Shown here one piece after another: positions 47,697 to 57,641 of a stretch of 64,000 bases of DNA. Under the pieces are notes generated by a model, which searched no databases, was not told the DNA's origin, and saw nothing but the letters and a program-made list of their open reading frames with translations. Location: contig CASFQC010000005.1 in the NCBI GenBank assembly GCA_949296415.1, positions 1-64,000 on the forward strand, given 5' to 3'. Source of the stretch: an uncultured Bacteroides sp. Its GTDB lineage: Bacteria > Bacteroidota > Bacteroidia > Bacteroidales > Bacteroidaceae. How positions within the stretch are numbered: position 1 is the stretch's first letter; every line of letters begins with the position of its first letter. The position numbers and the translations under genes are program-made.

Positions 47697-49439
47697 TCAA
47701 ATACCTAGAGAAGCACGCACAGCCTCTACCTTCACTTCGGCATCGGCGTTTGCTTTCTCATAACAATGGGCACACTTCATAACACCCTTGACCTCTATAT
47801 AGAACTTTATTTTCGGTTCTGTACCGGATGGCCTTACAGAAATCTTTGTACCGTCTTCTGTAAAATACTGCAATACATTGGAAGGCTCTGGCATTACAAT
47901 ATCAGCAATATTGCCTTTGGCATCTGTAGCCTTCAGCGTCTTGTAATCTTTTACCAATACCACAGGTGAGTTACCTATCTCACGTGGAGGATTGGCGCGG
48001 AAGTTATCCATCATAGCCTTAATTTCCTCAGCACCACTCTTACCCGGTTTCACCACATTTACTGTAGTTTCCTTAGAGAAACCATATTCCACATAAATAT
48101 CCATCAAGACATCATACAAGGTCTTACCCTGGTCTTTAGCCCAAGCACATATCTCGGCCAATAAGGAACAAGCAGATACGGCATCCTTGTCACGCACGAA
48201 GTCTTCCGCCAAGAACCCGTAGCTTTCCTCACCGCCACCGATGTATTGCTGCTTGCCTTCGCGCAACCTTATTTCACGGGCAATCCACTTAAATCCGGTA
48301 TAGCAGTCAAGCAATTCTATATTGTTCTTTTCTGCGACCTGTCTAATCAGTTCTGTAGTGACGATGGTCTTCACCATAAAGTCTGTAGGCTTCATCTTAC
48401 CTGTTGCCTTACGGTTCTTAATGATATAATACAGGAAAAGAAGACAGGTCTGATTGCCATTAATCAGAACCCACTCACCTTTATCGTTCTTACAAGCCAT
48501 ACCTACACGGTCGGCATCAGGATCGCTCGCCATCACAATATCAGCATCTATTTTCTTGGCCAGGTTGATTGCCATGGTCAAAGCCTCAGCATTTTCCGGA
48601 TTCGGAGAGACTACTGTAGGAAAGTTACCATCTTTGACCATTTGCTCAGACACACAATGTACATTCTCAAAGCCCCATTCGGCAAGAGAACGCGGAATCA
48701 AAGTACGTCCGGCTCCATGCAAGGGTGTATAAACGATGCAAAGGTCTTTCTGACGACGGATAAGTTCAGGATCTATGGATATGGAGTGCACTTTTTCCAA
48801 GTAGACTTTATCCACATCTTCTCCGATGATATGTATCAAATCTTTGTTTCCCGCGAATTTGATGTCAGCCACTTTCACTTTGTTCACTTCTTCTATAATA
48901 GCCGTATCGTGAGGAGCCAACACTTGGGCACCGTCTTCCCAATAGGCTTTGTAACCATTATATTCACGAGGGTTGTGACTGGCCGTTATATTGATACCAC
49001 TCTGACAGCCTAAGTGACGTATGGCAAAGGACACTTCCGGAGTAGGTCTCAAATCATCAAACAGATAAACTTTTATGCCATTTGCCGAAAAGATATCCGC
49101 TGAAATTTCAGCAAATTTTCTGCTGTTATTCCTGCAATCATGTCCTACCACGACCGAAATCTGTCCCTTATTTGCAAAACATTTATTCAGATAGTTTGCC
49201 AATCCTTGGGTAGCAGCACCTACGGTATATATGTTCATGCGATTGCTTCCTGCACCCATAATGCCCCGCAAACCGCCGGTACCGAATTCCAAATCTTTAT
49301 AGAAGCTGTCTATCAGTTCCGTCTTGTCATCTTTTTCAAGCATGCGCCTAACTTCTTCCTGCATTTCGGCATCGTATGCCGGGGTAAGCCATTGCCGGGC
49401 CTTTTCGGTCACTTGTTTGACCAACTCTTGATTTTCCAT
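47697..49439 (-). CDS. Phosphoglucomutase/phosphomannomutase family phospho-sugar mutase
   Basis: 580 residues, the length of the large PGM2-like group. The phosphoserine is Ser154 (ITASHNPREYNGYK), the Mg2+ loop is SDPDADRVGM, the sugar loop is GGGEESYGF, and the phosphate-binding loop near the C-terminus is RPSGTEPKIKFY. It interconverts hexose 1- and 6-phosphates, or acts on pentoses. The exact sugar is not fixed by sequence. Single gene with its own promoter and terminator. Confidence 0.93.
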   Translation of the reverse strand: MENQELVKQVTEKARQWLTPAYDAEMQEEVRRMLEKDDKTELIDSFYKDLEFGTGGLRGIMGAGSNRMNIYTVGAATQGLANYLNKCFANKGQISVVVGHDCRNNSRKFAEISADIFSANGIKVYLFDDLRPTPEVSFAIRHLGCQSGINITASHNPREYNGYKAYWEDGAQVLAPHDTAIIEEVNKVKVADIKFAGNKDLIHIIGEDVDKVYLEKVHSISIDPELIRRQKDLCIVYTPLHGAGRTLIPRSLAEWGFENVHCVSEQMVKDGNFPTVVSPNPENAEALTMAINLAKKIDADIVMASDPDADRVGMACKNDKGEWVLINGNQTCLLFLYYIIKNRKATGKMKPTDFMVKTIVTTELIRQVAEKNNIELLDCYTGFKWIAREIRLREGKQQYIGGGEESYGFLAEDFVRDKDAVSACSLLAEICAWAKDQGKTLYDVLMDIYVEYGFSKETTVNVVKPGKSGAEEIKAMMDNFRANPPREIGNSPVVLVKDYKTLKATDAKGNIADIVMPEPSNVLQYFTEDGTKISVRPSGTEPKIKFYIEVKGVMKCAHCYEKANADAEVKVEAVRASLGI

Positions 49440-49488
49440 ATATTCGTTACTATTTAAAGGTTAATACTTTCTTATCGGATGCCTGACA

Positions 49489-49519
49489 CAAAGATAAGGA
49501 GTTAAAATGAGGTATCAAA
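49489..49519 (-). promoter_or_regulatory. Promoter of the phosphohexomutase gene
   Basis: On the minus strand TTTG (49516-49519), 19-base spacer, TATCTTTG (49489-49496), the complete Bacteroidetes consensus, 49 bases before the ATG. Confidence 0.75.
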
Positions 49520-49521
49520 AC

Positions 49522-51165
49522 TCATTCGGGCATTTTATAACGGTCACCGGTCTGTCTGACATATTCTTTCAGGAAATCTTCAGGATATCCGGGACGGATA
49601 ACCCCTGCCGGTTGTCCTATTTCATTACGCTCAAATTTCCCATTCTTTGTGCGGCGGATTACCCCGTCACTGTACTTTACTACCAGAAACTGCCCCAAAC
49701 GTCTCCATGTATCCAACGTATTCTGAGCCGTCATGTTAGTATAGTCTGTGAGGAAACGGCGGGCAGCACCGGCATCATCCTGCAAGAGCCTCAAGGCTGC
49801 CTCCTCCACACCAGACTGGGCATTGTTCAGCATGGTTTCCATTTCGGTCTGTGAAGCACGCACATCACCTATCATCAAATCATAACGCGGATATACCATA
49901 TTGGCTACCCAATTGAAAATCCAAAAAGAGGAATTCCAAGAAAAAGTGATATAGTCTGCCCCGTCCACCCGGGAATAACAGGAAGGAACCTTATCCGTAC
50001 AGCAATACACAGGAGTGAATACAGTCATGTTGGCATCATCCACACCAAACCACAGGACTCCCCCCACAGCATCCGGCAGGCTGGCACGCATCTGAGCCAC
50101 AAAGACGAAACCTGTCTGTTGCGTTGAGATAGGACGTTCATGAAAATATTTCTTCCCATCCACCTCAAAATCCAAAGGAGAAAGACGGTAAGGGGAATGG
50201 TAAGGCCCTGCGCCAAAGTCGTGACTCAAATCAAGGGGAGTACCTTCGTAATGGTCGCGCATGGCGTTTTTTATATCTTGTACCGATATCTTACGATTTG
50301 GCTTTACAAATAAAGGCATAGGTGTATCGCTTTCTCCTGTGATATAAGGCAGAAACTCACTTCCTCTGTCTGTAAACATATTGAAGAAGCTCCATACACG
50401 AGCCTCACAATAACGTCTCATGCCGAAATCCAGAGGCGAATATGCGTCGGCAAAACTGAAGTCTTTATTCATCCCACTGAAATACCCTTTCTCGCGGGCA
50501 AAAGTGATGACATCCGGCGAGTACATGCAATTCTCTTCATCGCCCATGTCAAACTGATGAATCCGGCTTTGATTGGCATGAGCCGAAATGCAATCATCGG
50601 GCACACGAACCGCAACCCACACCGCACCGCGTACACCAGGTCCCTTACCTATCATTTCCATTATCCATATCTCGTTAGGATCGGCTATGGTGAATGATTC
50701 GCCACTGCTATAATAGCCGTATTCTTCCACCAATTCGGTCATTATGCGTATAGCCTCCCGAGCTGTGCGCGAGCGTTGCAATCCCAAATATATCAGGCTG
50801 CCGTAGTCTATCACTCCCGTAGTGTCCACTAATTCAGGACGCCCGCCAAAAGTGGTCTCTCCTATAGTCACTTGAAACTCATTCATGTTACCTATGACAT
50901 TATAAGTCTGTCTGGCTTGCTCTATCCGACCTAGATATTTTCCTGTATCCCATTCATGAATATCAATCAGTGTACCTTTCTTATGGATACCTGCAGGATA
51001 ATGATACAACTCGCCGAACAAGCCATAAGAGTCGGCCGAGTAAGACACAATAGTGGAGCCGTCTGCCGAGGCATTCTTGCCTACAATAAGATTTGTACAT
51101 GCAGGCAGATAAGTGGCCACAGTAGTGACCAGTAGAAACAATAAAATCAATCGTTTATTCTTCAT
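49522..51165 (-). CDS. C69-family dipeptidase, exported
   Basis: 547 residues. A signal peptide ends ATYLPA and the next residue, Cys23 (CTNLIVGKNASADGS), is the N-terminal nucleophile of the Ntn-hydrolase fold of C69 peptidases; signal cleavage would expose it. Conserved MNEFQVTIGETTFGGR and MEMIGKGPGVRGAVWVAVRVPDDCISAHANQ regions are split by normal spacers. It should release amino acids from dipeptides in the periplasm. The same LPAC could in principle be read as a lipobox, but acylation would block the catalytic Cys amine. The terminal residues overlap the promoter of the downstream gene. Confidence 0.9.
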   Translation of the reverse strand: MKNKRLILLFLLVTTVATYLPACTNLIVGKNASADGSTIVSYSADSYGLFGELYHYPAGIHKKGTLIDIHEWDTGKYLGRIEQARQTYNVIGNMNEFQVTIGETTFGGRPELVDTTGVIDYGSLIYLGLQRSRTAREAIRIMTELVEEYGYYSSGESFTIADPNEIWIMEMIGKGPGVRGAVWVAVRVPDDCISAHANQSRIHQFDMGDEENCMYSPDVITFAREKGYFSGMNKDFSFADAYSPLDFGMRRYCEARVWSFFNMFTDRGSEFLPYITGESDTPMPLFVKPNRKISVQDIKNAMRDHYEGTPLDLSHDFGAGPYHSPYRLSPLDFEVDGKKYFHERPISTQQTGFVFVAQMRASLPDAVGGVLWFGVDDANMTVFTPVYCCTDKVPSCYSRVDGADYITFSWNSSFWIFNWVANMVYPRYDLMIGDVRASQTEMETMLNNAQSGVEEAALRLLQDDAGAARRFLTDYTNMTAQNTLDTWRRLGQFLVVKYSDGVIRRTKNGKFERNEIGQPAGVIRPGYPEDFLKEYVRQTGDRYKMPE

Positions 51166-51193
51166 AATCAGTCTTTATTGATAAATGTGAGGA

Positions 51194-51201
51194 CAAAGGT
51201 A
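51194..51201 (-). promoter_or_regulatory. Promoter -7 box of the dipeptidase gene
   Basis: The minus strand reads TACCTTTG, 28 bases before the ATG. No -33 element is obvious. Confidence 0.5.
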
Positions 51202-51261
51202 GTACTTTTATCAGAAAGTATGGCATAAGAGGAGACGGGGTTGCCACACATCCTATAGCTG

Positions 51262-52026
51262 TCAGCCTAAAATAAATATCGGACGGTCTGGAGCACTGGC
51301 CTCAGGATGAAAGGCAAAGCCTTCCCATTGGAAACCGGCAAGCTGTTCGGCATCCTCTATACGATTCTTCAAAAGGAAGCGTACCATCTCTCCCCTACAC
51401 ATTTTGGCATACAATGTCACAGTTTTAGGCTTTCCGTTCTTCATAACCCAAAACTCAGGCGTAATTACCCGAACACTTCTCTCCACACGTTTCCATTGGA
51501 ACAGTTTCTTCATCTCCGCACTGGCCAGATAGACCAGGACTCCTCCGGCTTGCATGATTATGTCTATGAAATAATCGGTCAGTAAAAGTTTCCAATAATC
51601 AAACACAGTACAGTCATGTCCAGGCATACGGACACCTCCCTCCAACCGGTATCGCTTAATCTGATCCAACGGCCGCAACAACCCGTATAGGAAAGATGCT
51701 ATAAACAAATGTTCCTGTGCATATACAAAATCAGCGGATGTAAACGAAACCGCACCAATATGTTTGAATACCATACCAGTATAAGCAAGCACAGCAGGGA
51801 AAGCCGCATTGTCTTCAGAGAAAAAATTGCGGTAACGCAAGCAGTTCTCGGTAGCCAACTTATTATTGATACGGAACATATGCGCCAGTTCATCAACACC
51901 AACCTGACTCATAGCCAAAGCATTCTCTCTTGCCTTTGCCTCAAAATGGGGGATAGTGGTGAAAGGCACTTCAATCCGGCTGACAGAATCGGCCATTGTC
52001 TTGGCACATGAAATAAGAATAATCAT
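51262..52026 (-). CDS. yaaA: YaaA-family peroxide stress protein (DUF328)
   Basis: 254 residues from the ATG at 52024-52026; the frame is open to 52071, but MIILISCAKTM is the conserved N-terminus of the family. Other family features are FLYGLLRPLDQIKRYRLEGG, YLASAEMKKLF and FHPEASAPDRPIFILG. In E. coli YaaA lowers free iron during peroxide stress and can bind DNA. It lies just downstream of the inositol-lipid genes (70-base gap), without a clear promoter of its own, so it may be read from that operon. Confidence 0.85.
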   Translation of the reverse strand: MIILISCAKTMADSVSRIEVPFTTIPHFEAKARENALAMSQVGVDELAHMFRINNKLATENCLRYRNFFSEDNAAFPAVLAYTGMVFKHIGAVSFTSADFVYAQEHLFIASFLYGLLRPLDQIKRYRLEGGVRMPGHDCTVFDYWKLLLTDYFIDIIMQAGGVLVYLASAEMKKLFQWKRVERSVRVITPEFWVMKNGKPKTVTLYAKMCRGEMVRFLLKNRIEDAEQLAGFQWEGFAFHPEASAPDRPIFILG

Positions 52027-52096
52027 AGATATGTGAAACAATGACATGCTACCATACTGCGCACGCCACAACCATTATTATATACAAAATAAAAAA

Positions 52097-53035
52097 TTAA
52101 GCTATATAGCGGCTGTATCGCTCAAAGAATCTGTGGAAAGCTTTCCAACGCATCAATCCTTTTTCGAAAAGCAAACATCCTGTGAGCGCACAACAAATGC
52201 CAAGGCTTACATCTATTATATAATGATGTCCGGTATACACAGCAGTCCACCATATCCCCACCATAATGAAAGCGAAGACGGCAATCAACCATTTCCTGCA
52301 ATGTCCTACTATCGCATAAACCAATGCCACCACCATATATGCCGCATGGAGTGAAGGTACAGCCGCAAACACGTTGGCATTACGCCCATATATGGAATGG
52401 AAAATGCCGCATCCCAACAGTTCGTCAAAACGCCCGAGTCCGGCCGTATTGCCCGGTGTGTCCGATAGGACTTCAAAACCATAATTCATAGCATACCATG
52501 GAGGAGCTGCGGGATAAATATAATACCCTACAAAACCTATGAGATTTACGAATAAAAACACCATAGCAAAACGCAGATAAAGCTGCCTCTGTCCTCTGGC
52601 ATAAAGCCATATGCCAAAAGCCACCGGAACCGGAACCCAGCACAAATAGAATATCCCCGCCAACACATCGGCCAACACGCAATGATAGCGAGCAAAAAAC
52701 TCACAGGGTATAAGTACTGTTCCGTCCGTCTGGATTCCGAATAATGATTTCTCTGCCCCGTACAAGCCACGCACATCAACAGGGTTAACCTCATAGTTAG
52801 GATATACACGCATCCAGTCGTATGACACAGCAAACACTATAAAAGGAAGCAAAGCCACCGCCAGTTTACGGGTATGAATCCCGGCAAAGAACAATAACAG
52901 AAAAAAGAAAGACATGAGAAAATGTTCCGGCCTTATGCCTACAAAGATAGCAGTAAGCACTAAGAAAACCGCGAGCAAGCCTATCACAAGAAACACTTCC
53001 TTACGGGAAGGGAAAGACATCCGCCACTTCATCAC
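52097..53035 (-). CDS. PAP2-type membrane transferase, probable inositol phosphorylceramide synthase
   Basis: 312 residues with about six membrane segments. The catalytic motifs of the PAP2_3/Aur1 group are present: PSLHAAY with His230, and TGHHYIIDV with His271 and Asp275. Aur1-type enzymes move the inositol phosphate head group from a phosphatidylinositol donor to ceramide. Its place as the last gene of the inositol-phosphate-synthase cluster matches BT_1522 of B. thetaiotaomicron, assigned that role. The start overlaps the preceding stop by ATGA. Confidence 0.82.
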   Translation of the reverse strand: MMKWRMSFPSRKEVFLVIGLLAVFLVLTAIFVGIRPEHFLMSFFFLLLFFAGIHTRKLAVALLPFIVFAVSYDWMRVYPNYEVNPVDVRGLYGAEKSLFGIQTDGTVLIPCEFFARYHCVLADVLAGIFYLCWVPVPVAFGIWLYARGQRQLYLRFAMVFLFVNLIGFVGYYIYPAAPPWYAMNYGFEVLSDTPGNTAGLGRFDELLGCGIFHSIYGRNANVFAAVPSLHAAYMVVALVYAIVGHCRKWLIAVFAFIMVGIWWTAVYTGHHYIIDVSLGICCALTGCLLFEKGLMRWKAFHRFFERYSRYIA

Positions 53036-53682
53036 TTCATGGACATTTGTTTATGACAATGGGCTATTCGGACAAAAGCCGTCCAATTAGCCAAGACAGC
53101 GATAAGGAACAGAGGAGCTATCATGATAAAGACAGGGTCAAAAACCTTAATCCATGAGAACAAGCTACAAAAAATAGCACCAAGGCTGGTAAGCACGACT
53201 CTTTCAGGCCGTTGCATAAGTCCCACTTTACATTCTATACCCAACCCCTCGGCACGGGCCCGCACATAACTCACCATCAACGAACCAATTAATGCAATAA
53301 AAGAAATGACAGACCCCCAAAAATACCCTTTAAGAATAAGATAGAAAGATATGCCGAATAAAGTGAACAGTTCGCTATAACGGTCAAGAACCGAATCATA
53401 TAAAGCTCCAAAACGTGAAGTCATATTCCCCATACGAGCCACACGCCCATCCATCATGTCAAAAAGCCCTGCAAACAGAACAACGGCTCCACCAATACCG
53501 ACCAACATCAGATTACGGTCTAAAGTACGCCCGGCATATACAAATATCCCAGCAGCAACAATATTCAATACCAGTCCTACAGTGGTAATTATATTCGGCG
53601 TGATACCGACTTTAATCATTCCATGTACAACAGGATTTATCACCTTATAAATCAACTGCTGCAACCAATCTCTATAATTCAT
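53032..53682 (-). CDS. CDP-alcohol phosphatidyltransferase, probable phosphatidylinositol-phosphate synthase
   Basis: 216 residues. The family signature D-x2-DG-x2-AR-x8-G-x3-D-x3-D is intact, with Asp75, Asp78, Gly79, Ala82, Arg83, Gly92, Asp96 and Asp100. There are about six membrane segments. In this cluster it most likely joins CDP-diacylglycerol with inositol 3-phosphate to give phosphatidylinositol phosphate, later dephosphorylated. The alternative, a plain phosphatidylglycerol or phosphatidylinositol synthase, is less likely given the neighbours. It overlaps the gtrA-like gene by 11 bases. Confidence 0.87.
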   Translation of the reverse strand: MNYRDWLQQLIYKVINPVVHGMIKVGITPNIITTVGLVLNIVAAGIFVYAGRTLDRNLMLVGIGGAVVLFAGLFDMMDGRVARMGNMTSRFGALYDSVLDRYSELFTLFGISFYLILKGYFWGSVISFIALIGSLMVSYVRARAEGLGIECKVGLMQRPERVVLTSLGAIFCSLFSWIKVFDPVFIMIAPLFLIAVLANWTAFVRIAHCHKQMSMK

Positions 53683-54199
53683 CTTCCTTATCTATATTTG
53701 TTTGTTCATTACACTTTTTCAATAGCCTTTTGATAATGTGATGATTTTTATACACAAATAAACGTTGCATATGATAATTCCAAAACAGTGCGACCAATAC
53801 AGCCACAACAATCTTGGACAATATAAACACATTGTCTATATATTGCCCTAACAGACCGTTGACCCAGTTCATATCAGTAAGCCATTCAGTCATAACAAAT
53901 GTTCCCCATGTATTCAAACAGATGCTTCCTCCCCACACCAATATATATTTCACCGCCACATGAACCTTCTTACATCCGGAAGACTGGAAAACCCAACGAT
54001 AGTTTATCACACAATTCACTACCCCGCCAACTACAGATCCTATAAAAGTGGCGTGCAGATAATACACATCAAATAAAGTAGCCAAAAGAATGGTGAAAAG
54101 GAAGTCTACAAGACTGGCAAATTGAGCTGAAAGCTGTGCTTTCAAGAATATCACAACAGACTGGTATTTACCGTTCTTCCGACCTTTTTCCATTTCCAT
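53672..54199 (-). CDS. GtrA-family membrane protein in the inositol-lipid operon
   Basis: 175 residues when started at the ATG at 54197-54199, which overlaps the upstream stop as TGATG; a second ATG two codons later has a better-spaced AGGAG. Four membrane segments with the GtrA pattern ([32 protein letters not shown]) are present. GtrA proteins are thought to flip lipid-linked sugars. No enzyme role has been needed for it in the inositol pathway, so it may move an intermediate or product across the membrane; this is inference. The C-terminus is highly charged. Confidence 0.8.
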   Translation of the reverse strand: MEMEKGRKNGKYQSVVIFLKAQLSAQFASLVDFLFTILLATLFDVYYLHATFIGSVVGGVVNCVINYRWVFQSSGCKKVHVAVKYILVWGGSICLNTWGTFVMTEWLTDMNWVNGLLGQYIDNVFILSKIVVAVLVALFWNYHMQRLFVYKNHHIIKRLLKKCNEQTNIDKEDEL

Positions 54200-54672
54200 C
54201 ACTCCTGCAACCATCTTACAGCTATCAATAGAATAAATGAATACACTCCGGACAATATGTCATCGGCCATCACACCTATACCCCCAGGCAATCGCTCCAT
54301 ACGGCGGATACCCAACGGCTTAAATATGTCAAAAAGACGAAACAGCACAAAAGCTCCTCCCACATACCACAAATTACCAGTCGGAACAGCAAGAAGCGCA
54401 ATCCATACGCCCACCATTTCATCAACTACCACACGTGAAGGATCTTCCCCCCATACAGGTATCACCTTGTTTGTGGCCCACACTCCAGCCATTGTAACCA
54501 CCAGTATAAGCGCAACTGTAACTAATAGCAACACATCTGCAGGCACAATGAAGGAAAGCCCAAGCCATATGATTACAGCAAGTAAAGCCCCCATCGTACC
54601 AGAGGCAAAAGGAGAGAATCCGCTACCCAAACCGGAAGCAATGATGACAGACCAAAATGGAAGTTTCGCCAT
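54199..54672 (-). CDS. PgpA-like phosphatase, probable phosphatidylinositol-phosphate phosphatase
   Basis: 157 residues from the ATG at 54670-54672; the frame is open to 54747 but MAKLPFWSVIIASGLGSGFSPFASGTMG is the usual PgpA beginning. The conserved DPSRVVVDEMVGVW and RLFDIFKPLGIRRMERLPGG (then IGVMADDILSG) motifs are all present. PgpA removes the phosphate of phosphatidylglycerophosphate. In this operon, which matches BT_1522-BT_1526, the homologue instead dephosphorylates phosphatidylinositol phosphate. A general PgpA role cannot be excluded from sequence. Confidence 0.85.
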   Translation of the reverse strand: MAKLPFWSVIIASGLGSGFSPFASGTMGALLAVIIWLGLSFIVPADVLLLVTVALILVVTMAGVWATNKVIPVWGEDPSRVVVDEMVGVWIALLAVPTGNLWYVGGAFVLFRLFDIFKPLGIRRMERLPGGIGVMADDILSGVYSFILLIAVRWLQE

Positions 54673-54817
54673 ACCAGAACACTCTGTTTTTCCTTCAAAA
54701 GGCAAAATGGTAACAACAAGGCATACGGAACGCGTGACATGCCACACTTACCGTCTCTCACACTTGTTTCCTTACCATTTTGCCTGTCAATAACATTTTA
54801 TCTTAAGATCAAATCCA

Positions 54818-56107
54818 TCAATCCAAATAGCCGGGAGCCTCCTCACCTACCATCTTACGAATGGCTTCCTTCACCATTCTCCACTGAGTGAACAGGTCAT
54901 GTACAGGCTGATGCTCAAAATCGTGCATCGGACTCTTACAGAAGAAAGACAGCCATGTCTGTATACCACACATACCAGCACGCAAGGCCAAGTCACTGAA
55001 CAAAACCAAATCAAGTGCGATAGGAGCAGCCAGAATAGAATCGCGACAAAGGAAATTCACCTTAATCTGCATAGGGTAATTCATCCAGCCGAATATGTCA
55101 ATATTATCCCAAGCCTCCTTATTGTCTTTGCGGGGCGGATAATAGTTGATGCGTACCTTATGATATACATCACCATACAAATCAGGGTATTTTTCCGGCT
55201 CGAATATATTGTCAATGACGGAAAGCTTGCTTACTTCTTTTGTTTTGAAATTCTCAGGTTGGTCTAGCACCTCGCCATCCCTATTGCCCAAGATGTTGGT
55301 AGAGAACCATCCGCTCACTCCCAACATACGTGTCTTAAACATAGGAGCCAGCACTGTCTTCATAAGAGTTTGTCCGCTTTTGAAATCCTTGCCGGCAATA
55401 GGTACGTTCATTTGTTTGGAGAATTCCCACATAGCCGGAATATCCACGCACAGATTGGGAGCACCCATCACGAAAGGAGCGCCCTCTGCTATAGCAGCAT
55501 AAGCATAACACATACTGGGTGAAATGACTTCAGTATTGTTCTCCTTCATAGCTTTTTCCAAAGCCTCAAGTGACATATGCTCGTCAGACAGAGGTACAAA
55601 AATCTCTGTACTTGCAGCCCAAAGTACCACTATGCGGTCACAGTGATTCTCTGCCTTGAAATTACGGATGTCTTCGCGCAACTGTTCTACCATATCCCAA
55701 CGGGTAGCGGCATCTTTTATATATGTGCCATTCAGTCGTTTGGCAAAATTGTGGTCAAATGCAGCCTTCATCGGTCTGATAGCCTTCAGTTCGTCTTTGA
55801 CCATGTTCAAATCTTTTTCTTTCAACACTTCAGCATACATAGCTGCCTCGTACACATCATCCGGAAAGATATCCCAACCTCCAAAGATAATGTCATTGAG
55901 GTCGGCTATGGGAACAATATCTTTAATCTGGTGCTCCAGCCCGTCCTGCATGCGGATTACCGCCATCTGTGTAATTGACCCGATAGGTTTGGCCAGTCCT
56001 TTTCTTGCGGCTAATGTGCCGGTAATCAAGGTAGTAGCAACAGCTCCACCAACTCCGACAACCAATACGCCAAGGCGTCCTTCTGCCGGTTTAATGTTTT
56101 CTTTCAT
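54818..56107 (-). CDS. Inositol-3-phosphate synthase
   Basis: 429 residues. It turns glucose 6-phosphate into inositol 3-phosphate using NAD+. The NAD-binding GVGGAVATTLI (residues 18-28) and the central SGWFSTNILGNRDGEVL and later PMQIKVNFLCRDSILAAPIALDLV blocks mark the family. It is the first gene of the inositol-lipid cluster and supplies its head group. The stop is 145 bases before the PgpA-like gene. A TAnnTTTG box lies 34 bases upstream. Confidence 0.92.
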   Translation of the reverse strand: MKENIKPAEGRLGVLVVGVGGAVATTLITGTLAARKGLAKPIGSITQMAVIRMQDGLEHQIKDIVPIADLNDIIFGGWDIFPDDVYEAAMYAEVLKEKDLNMVKDELKAIRPMKAAFDHNFAKRLNGTYIKDAATRWDMVEQLREDIRNFKAENHCDRIVVLWAASTEIFVPLSDEHMSLEALEKAMKENNTEVISPSMCYAYAAIAEGAPFVMGAPNLCVDIPAMWEFSKQMNVPIAGKDFKSGQTLMKTVLAPMFKTRMLGVSGWFSTNILGNRDGEVLDQPENFKTKEVSKLSVIDNIFEPEKYPDLYGDVYHKVRINYYPPRKDNKEAWDNIDIFGWMNYPMQIKVNFLCRDSILAAPIALDLVLFSDLALRAGMCGIQTWLSFFCKSPMHDFEHQPVHDLFTQWRMVKEAIRKMVGEEAPGYLD

Positions 56108-56141
56108 TGCAATTGTTAGCTTTAAAGTTTAAAAAATTGCT

Positions 56142-56149
56142 CAAAATTA
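56142..56149 (-). promoter_or_regulatory. Promoter -7 box of the inositol-lipid operon
   Basis: The minus strand reads TAATTTTG, 34 bases before the ATG of the inositol-phosphate synthase gene. A TTTG lies 16 bases upstream, shorter than the usual 19-21 spacing. Confidence 0.55.
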
Positions 56150-56317
56150 TGGCATTTTGTCCAAACAAAGGTCTATTCGCATTCGTTTTAAGCTTCTGTT
56201 AACAAGATTTAAATCTAAAAGCAGTAAATATCACACTAAAAAAGTAAAAAGGACCCAGAAACATCCAGCCGCACGCAACCTGCCACAAAAATGTTGTCCA
56301 CACTTTCACCAACACCA

Positions 56318-57634
56318 TCAAAACAGGTATGACTTTTTAGGGAACTGAATGCAAAAGCGGGTCATCCCGTCTGCACTCGTATGCAAAGAAAATGTACATC
56401 CATGCCTCATCAGCACTTCACGGATAAATACAAGGCCTATGCCCTGTCCGTTCGGTTTGGTAGAAAAGAATGGGGTGAAAAGCTTGGCTTCCGTCTCTTC
56501 CGATATGCCAGCCCCGTTATCTGTAACCACCACCGTGGCCGGTGCTACAGTGCTTACCGTAATCTCACCGTCATGTCCTATGCTTTCCATCGAATTTTTG
56601 ATAACATTAACCATTACCTGTTCGAACAGATAGGGGTCGAACCGTACGATACCCACATTCACATCGCATTCTACACGCAAGATGATATGACGGTCCACGC
56701 ACATACTTTCCATAAAGCGGGCACAACTCTTTACGTGGTCATTCAGCACCACTTCCGTAATGTTAGGTTCCGGTATTTTCACCACATCGGCAAACCGGGT
56801 GATGAAGTGGCTCATGGAGAGACAACGGTCGCGACACACCTCCATCATGTCGCACACATCAGCCATGTCCGGACAGTCTGCCAATGCCTGTGACATGGTT
56901 TCAAGAGCAGATGTTATTCCTGCCGTGGAATTGTTCACTTCGTGGGCTATCATGCGGATAACCTTCTCATAAGCTTTCCGTTCAGCCTTCATCACATCAT
57001 CGGTCATTCTCTCTATCAGATAGAAAGGGTGCTTGAACCCATGGTCTATAAAAGAAGAATGGCTACACCTATATATATTGGCATTATTCAGCCTGATTAT
57101 GCGGGTCTCATCTTTTCCAAGACGGGCCAGATGGTCAAACAGCGGACTTGACTGAATGTCAGGAAGAGACTTTCCTTGCACTTCTTCCAACGTCACATCC
57201 AGCAAATTCAAAGCCATCGGATTGAGTTGGGTTATCTTGTCGTCAAGAGACAGGATTATCACTCCCATTGGTGAAGCATTGATGAGAAGATCCAAAAAAT
57301 GGTTCTGCTCGCGTACATGCAAACGTTCGTTCTTGAGCTGGTCCATCATGCGGTTGAATATATTCACTATACGATCGGACTCAAACTGCCCAACCGGACT
57401 CAGCCGGCTGCTGAAATCTTGTTCGCGCAACAAATCCATACCATTGACAATGGCGTTCAACGGTTTGACTATCTTCCTGTAAAATATGACCAGACAGACT
57501 AGTAAAAATACAATGAGACCTTGTGACAGGTAAGGTATCCAACCTGACCAGGCTTCTTTCATTCCATAAAACACCGAAATGCCAAGTCCTCCCACCAAGA
57601 AAATGGTGCCCAAAAATAAAAACCGGATACGCAT
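56318..57634 (-). CDS. Sensor histidine kinase (NtrB/AtoS-like)
   Basis: 438 residues. Two membrane segments (residues about 4-24 and 32-51) are separated by only a few residues, so there is no periplasmic sensing domain. A HAMP-like region (KPLNAIVNGMDLL) and a PAS domain (ASPMGVIILSLDDKITQLNP) follow. The phosphorylated His lies in IAHEVNNSTAGITSA, and the ATP-binding boxes are NVIKNSMESIG, VTDNGAGIS and GQGIGLVFIREVL. It should phosphorylate the NtrC-type regulator encoded 7 bases upstream in the operon. The signal may be cytoplasmic or in the membrane. Confidence 0.92.
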   Translation of the reverse strand: MRIRFLFLGTIFLVGGLGISVFYGMKEAWSGWIPYLSQGLIVFLLVCLVIFYRKIVKPLNAIVNGMDLLREQDFSSRLSPVGQFESDRIVNIFNRMMDQLKNERLHVREQNHFLDLLINASPMGVIILSLDDKITQLNPMALNLLDVTLEEVQGKSLPDIQSSPLFDHLARLGKDETRIIRLNNANIYRCSHSSFIDHGFKHPFYLIERMTDDVMKAERKAYEKVIRMIAHEVNNSTAGITSALETMSQALADCPDMADVCDMMEVCRDRCLSMSHFITRFADVVKIPEPNITEVVLNDHVKSCARFMESMCVDRHIILRVECDVNVGIVRFDPYLFEQVMVNVIKNSMESIGHDGEITVSTVAPATVVVTDNGAGISEETEAKLFTPFFSTKPNGQGIGLVFIREVLMRHGCTFSLHTSADGMTRFCIQFPKKSYLF

Positions 57635-57641
57635 GACTTTT

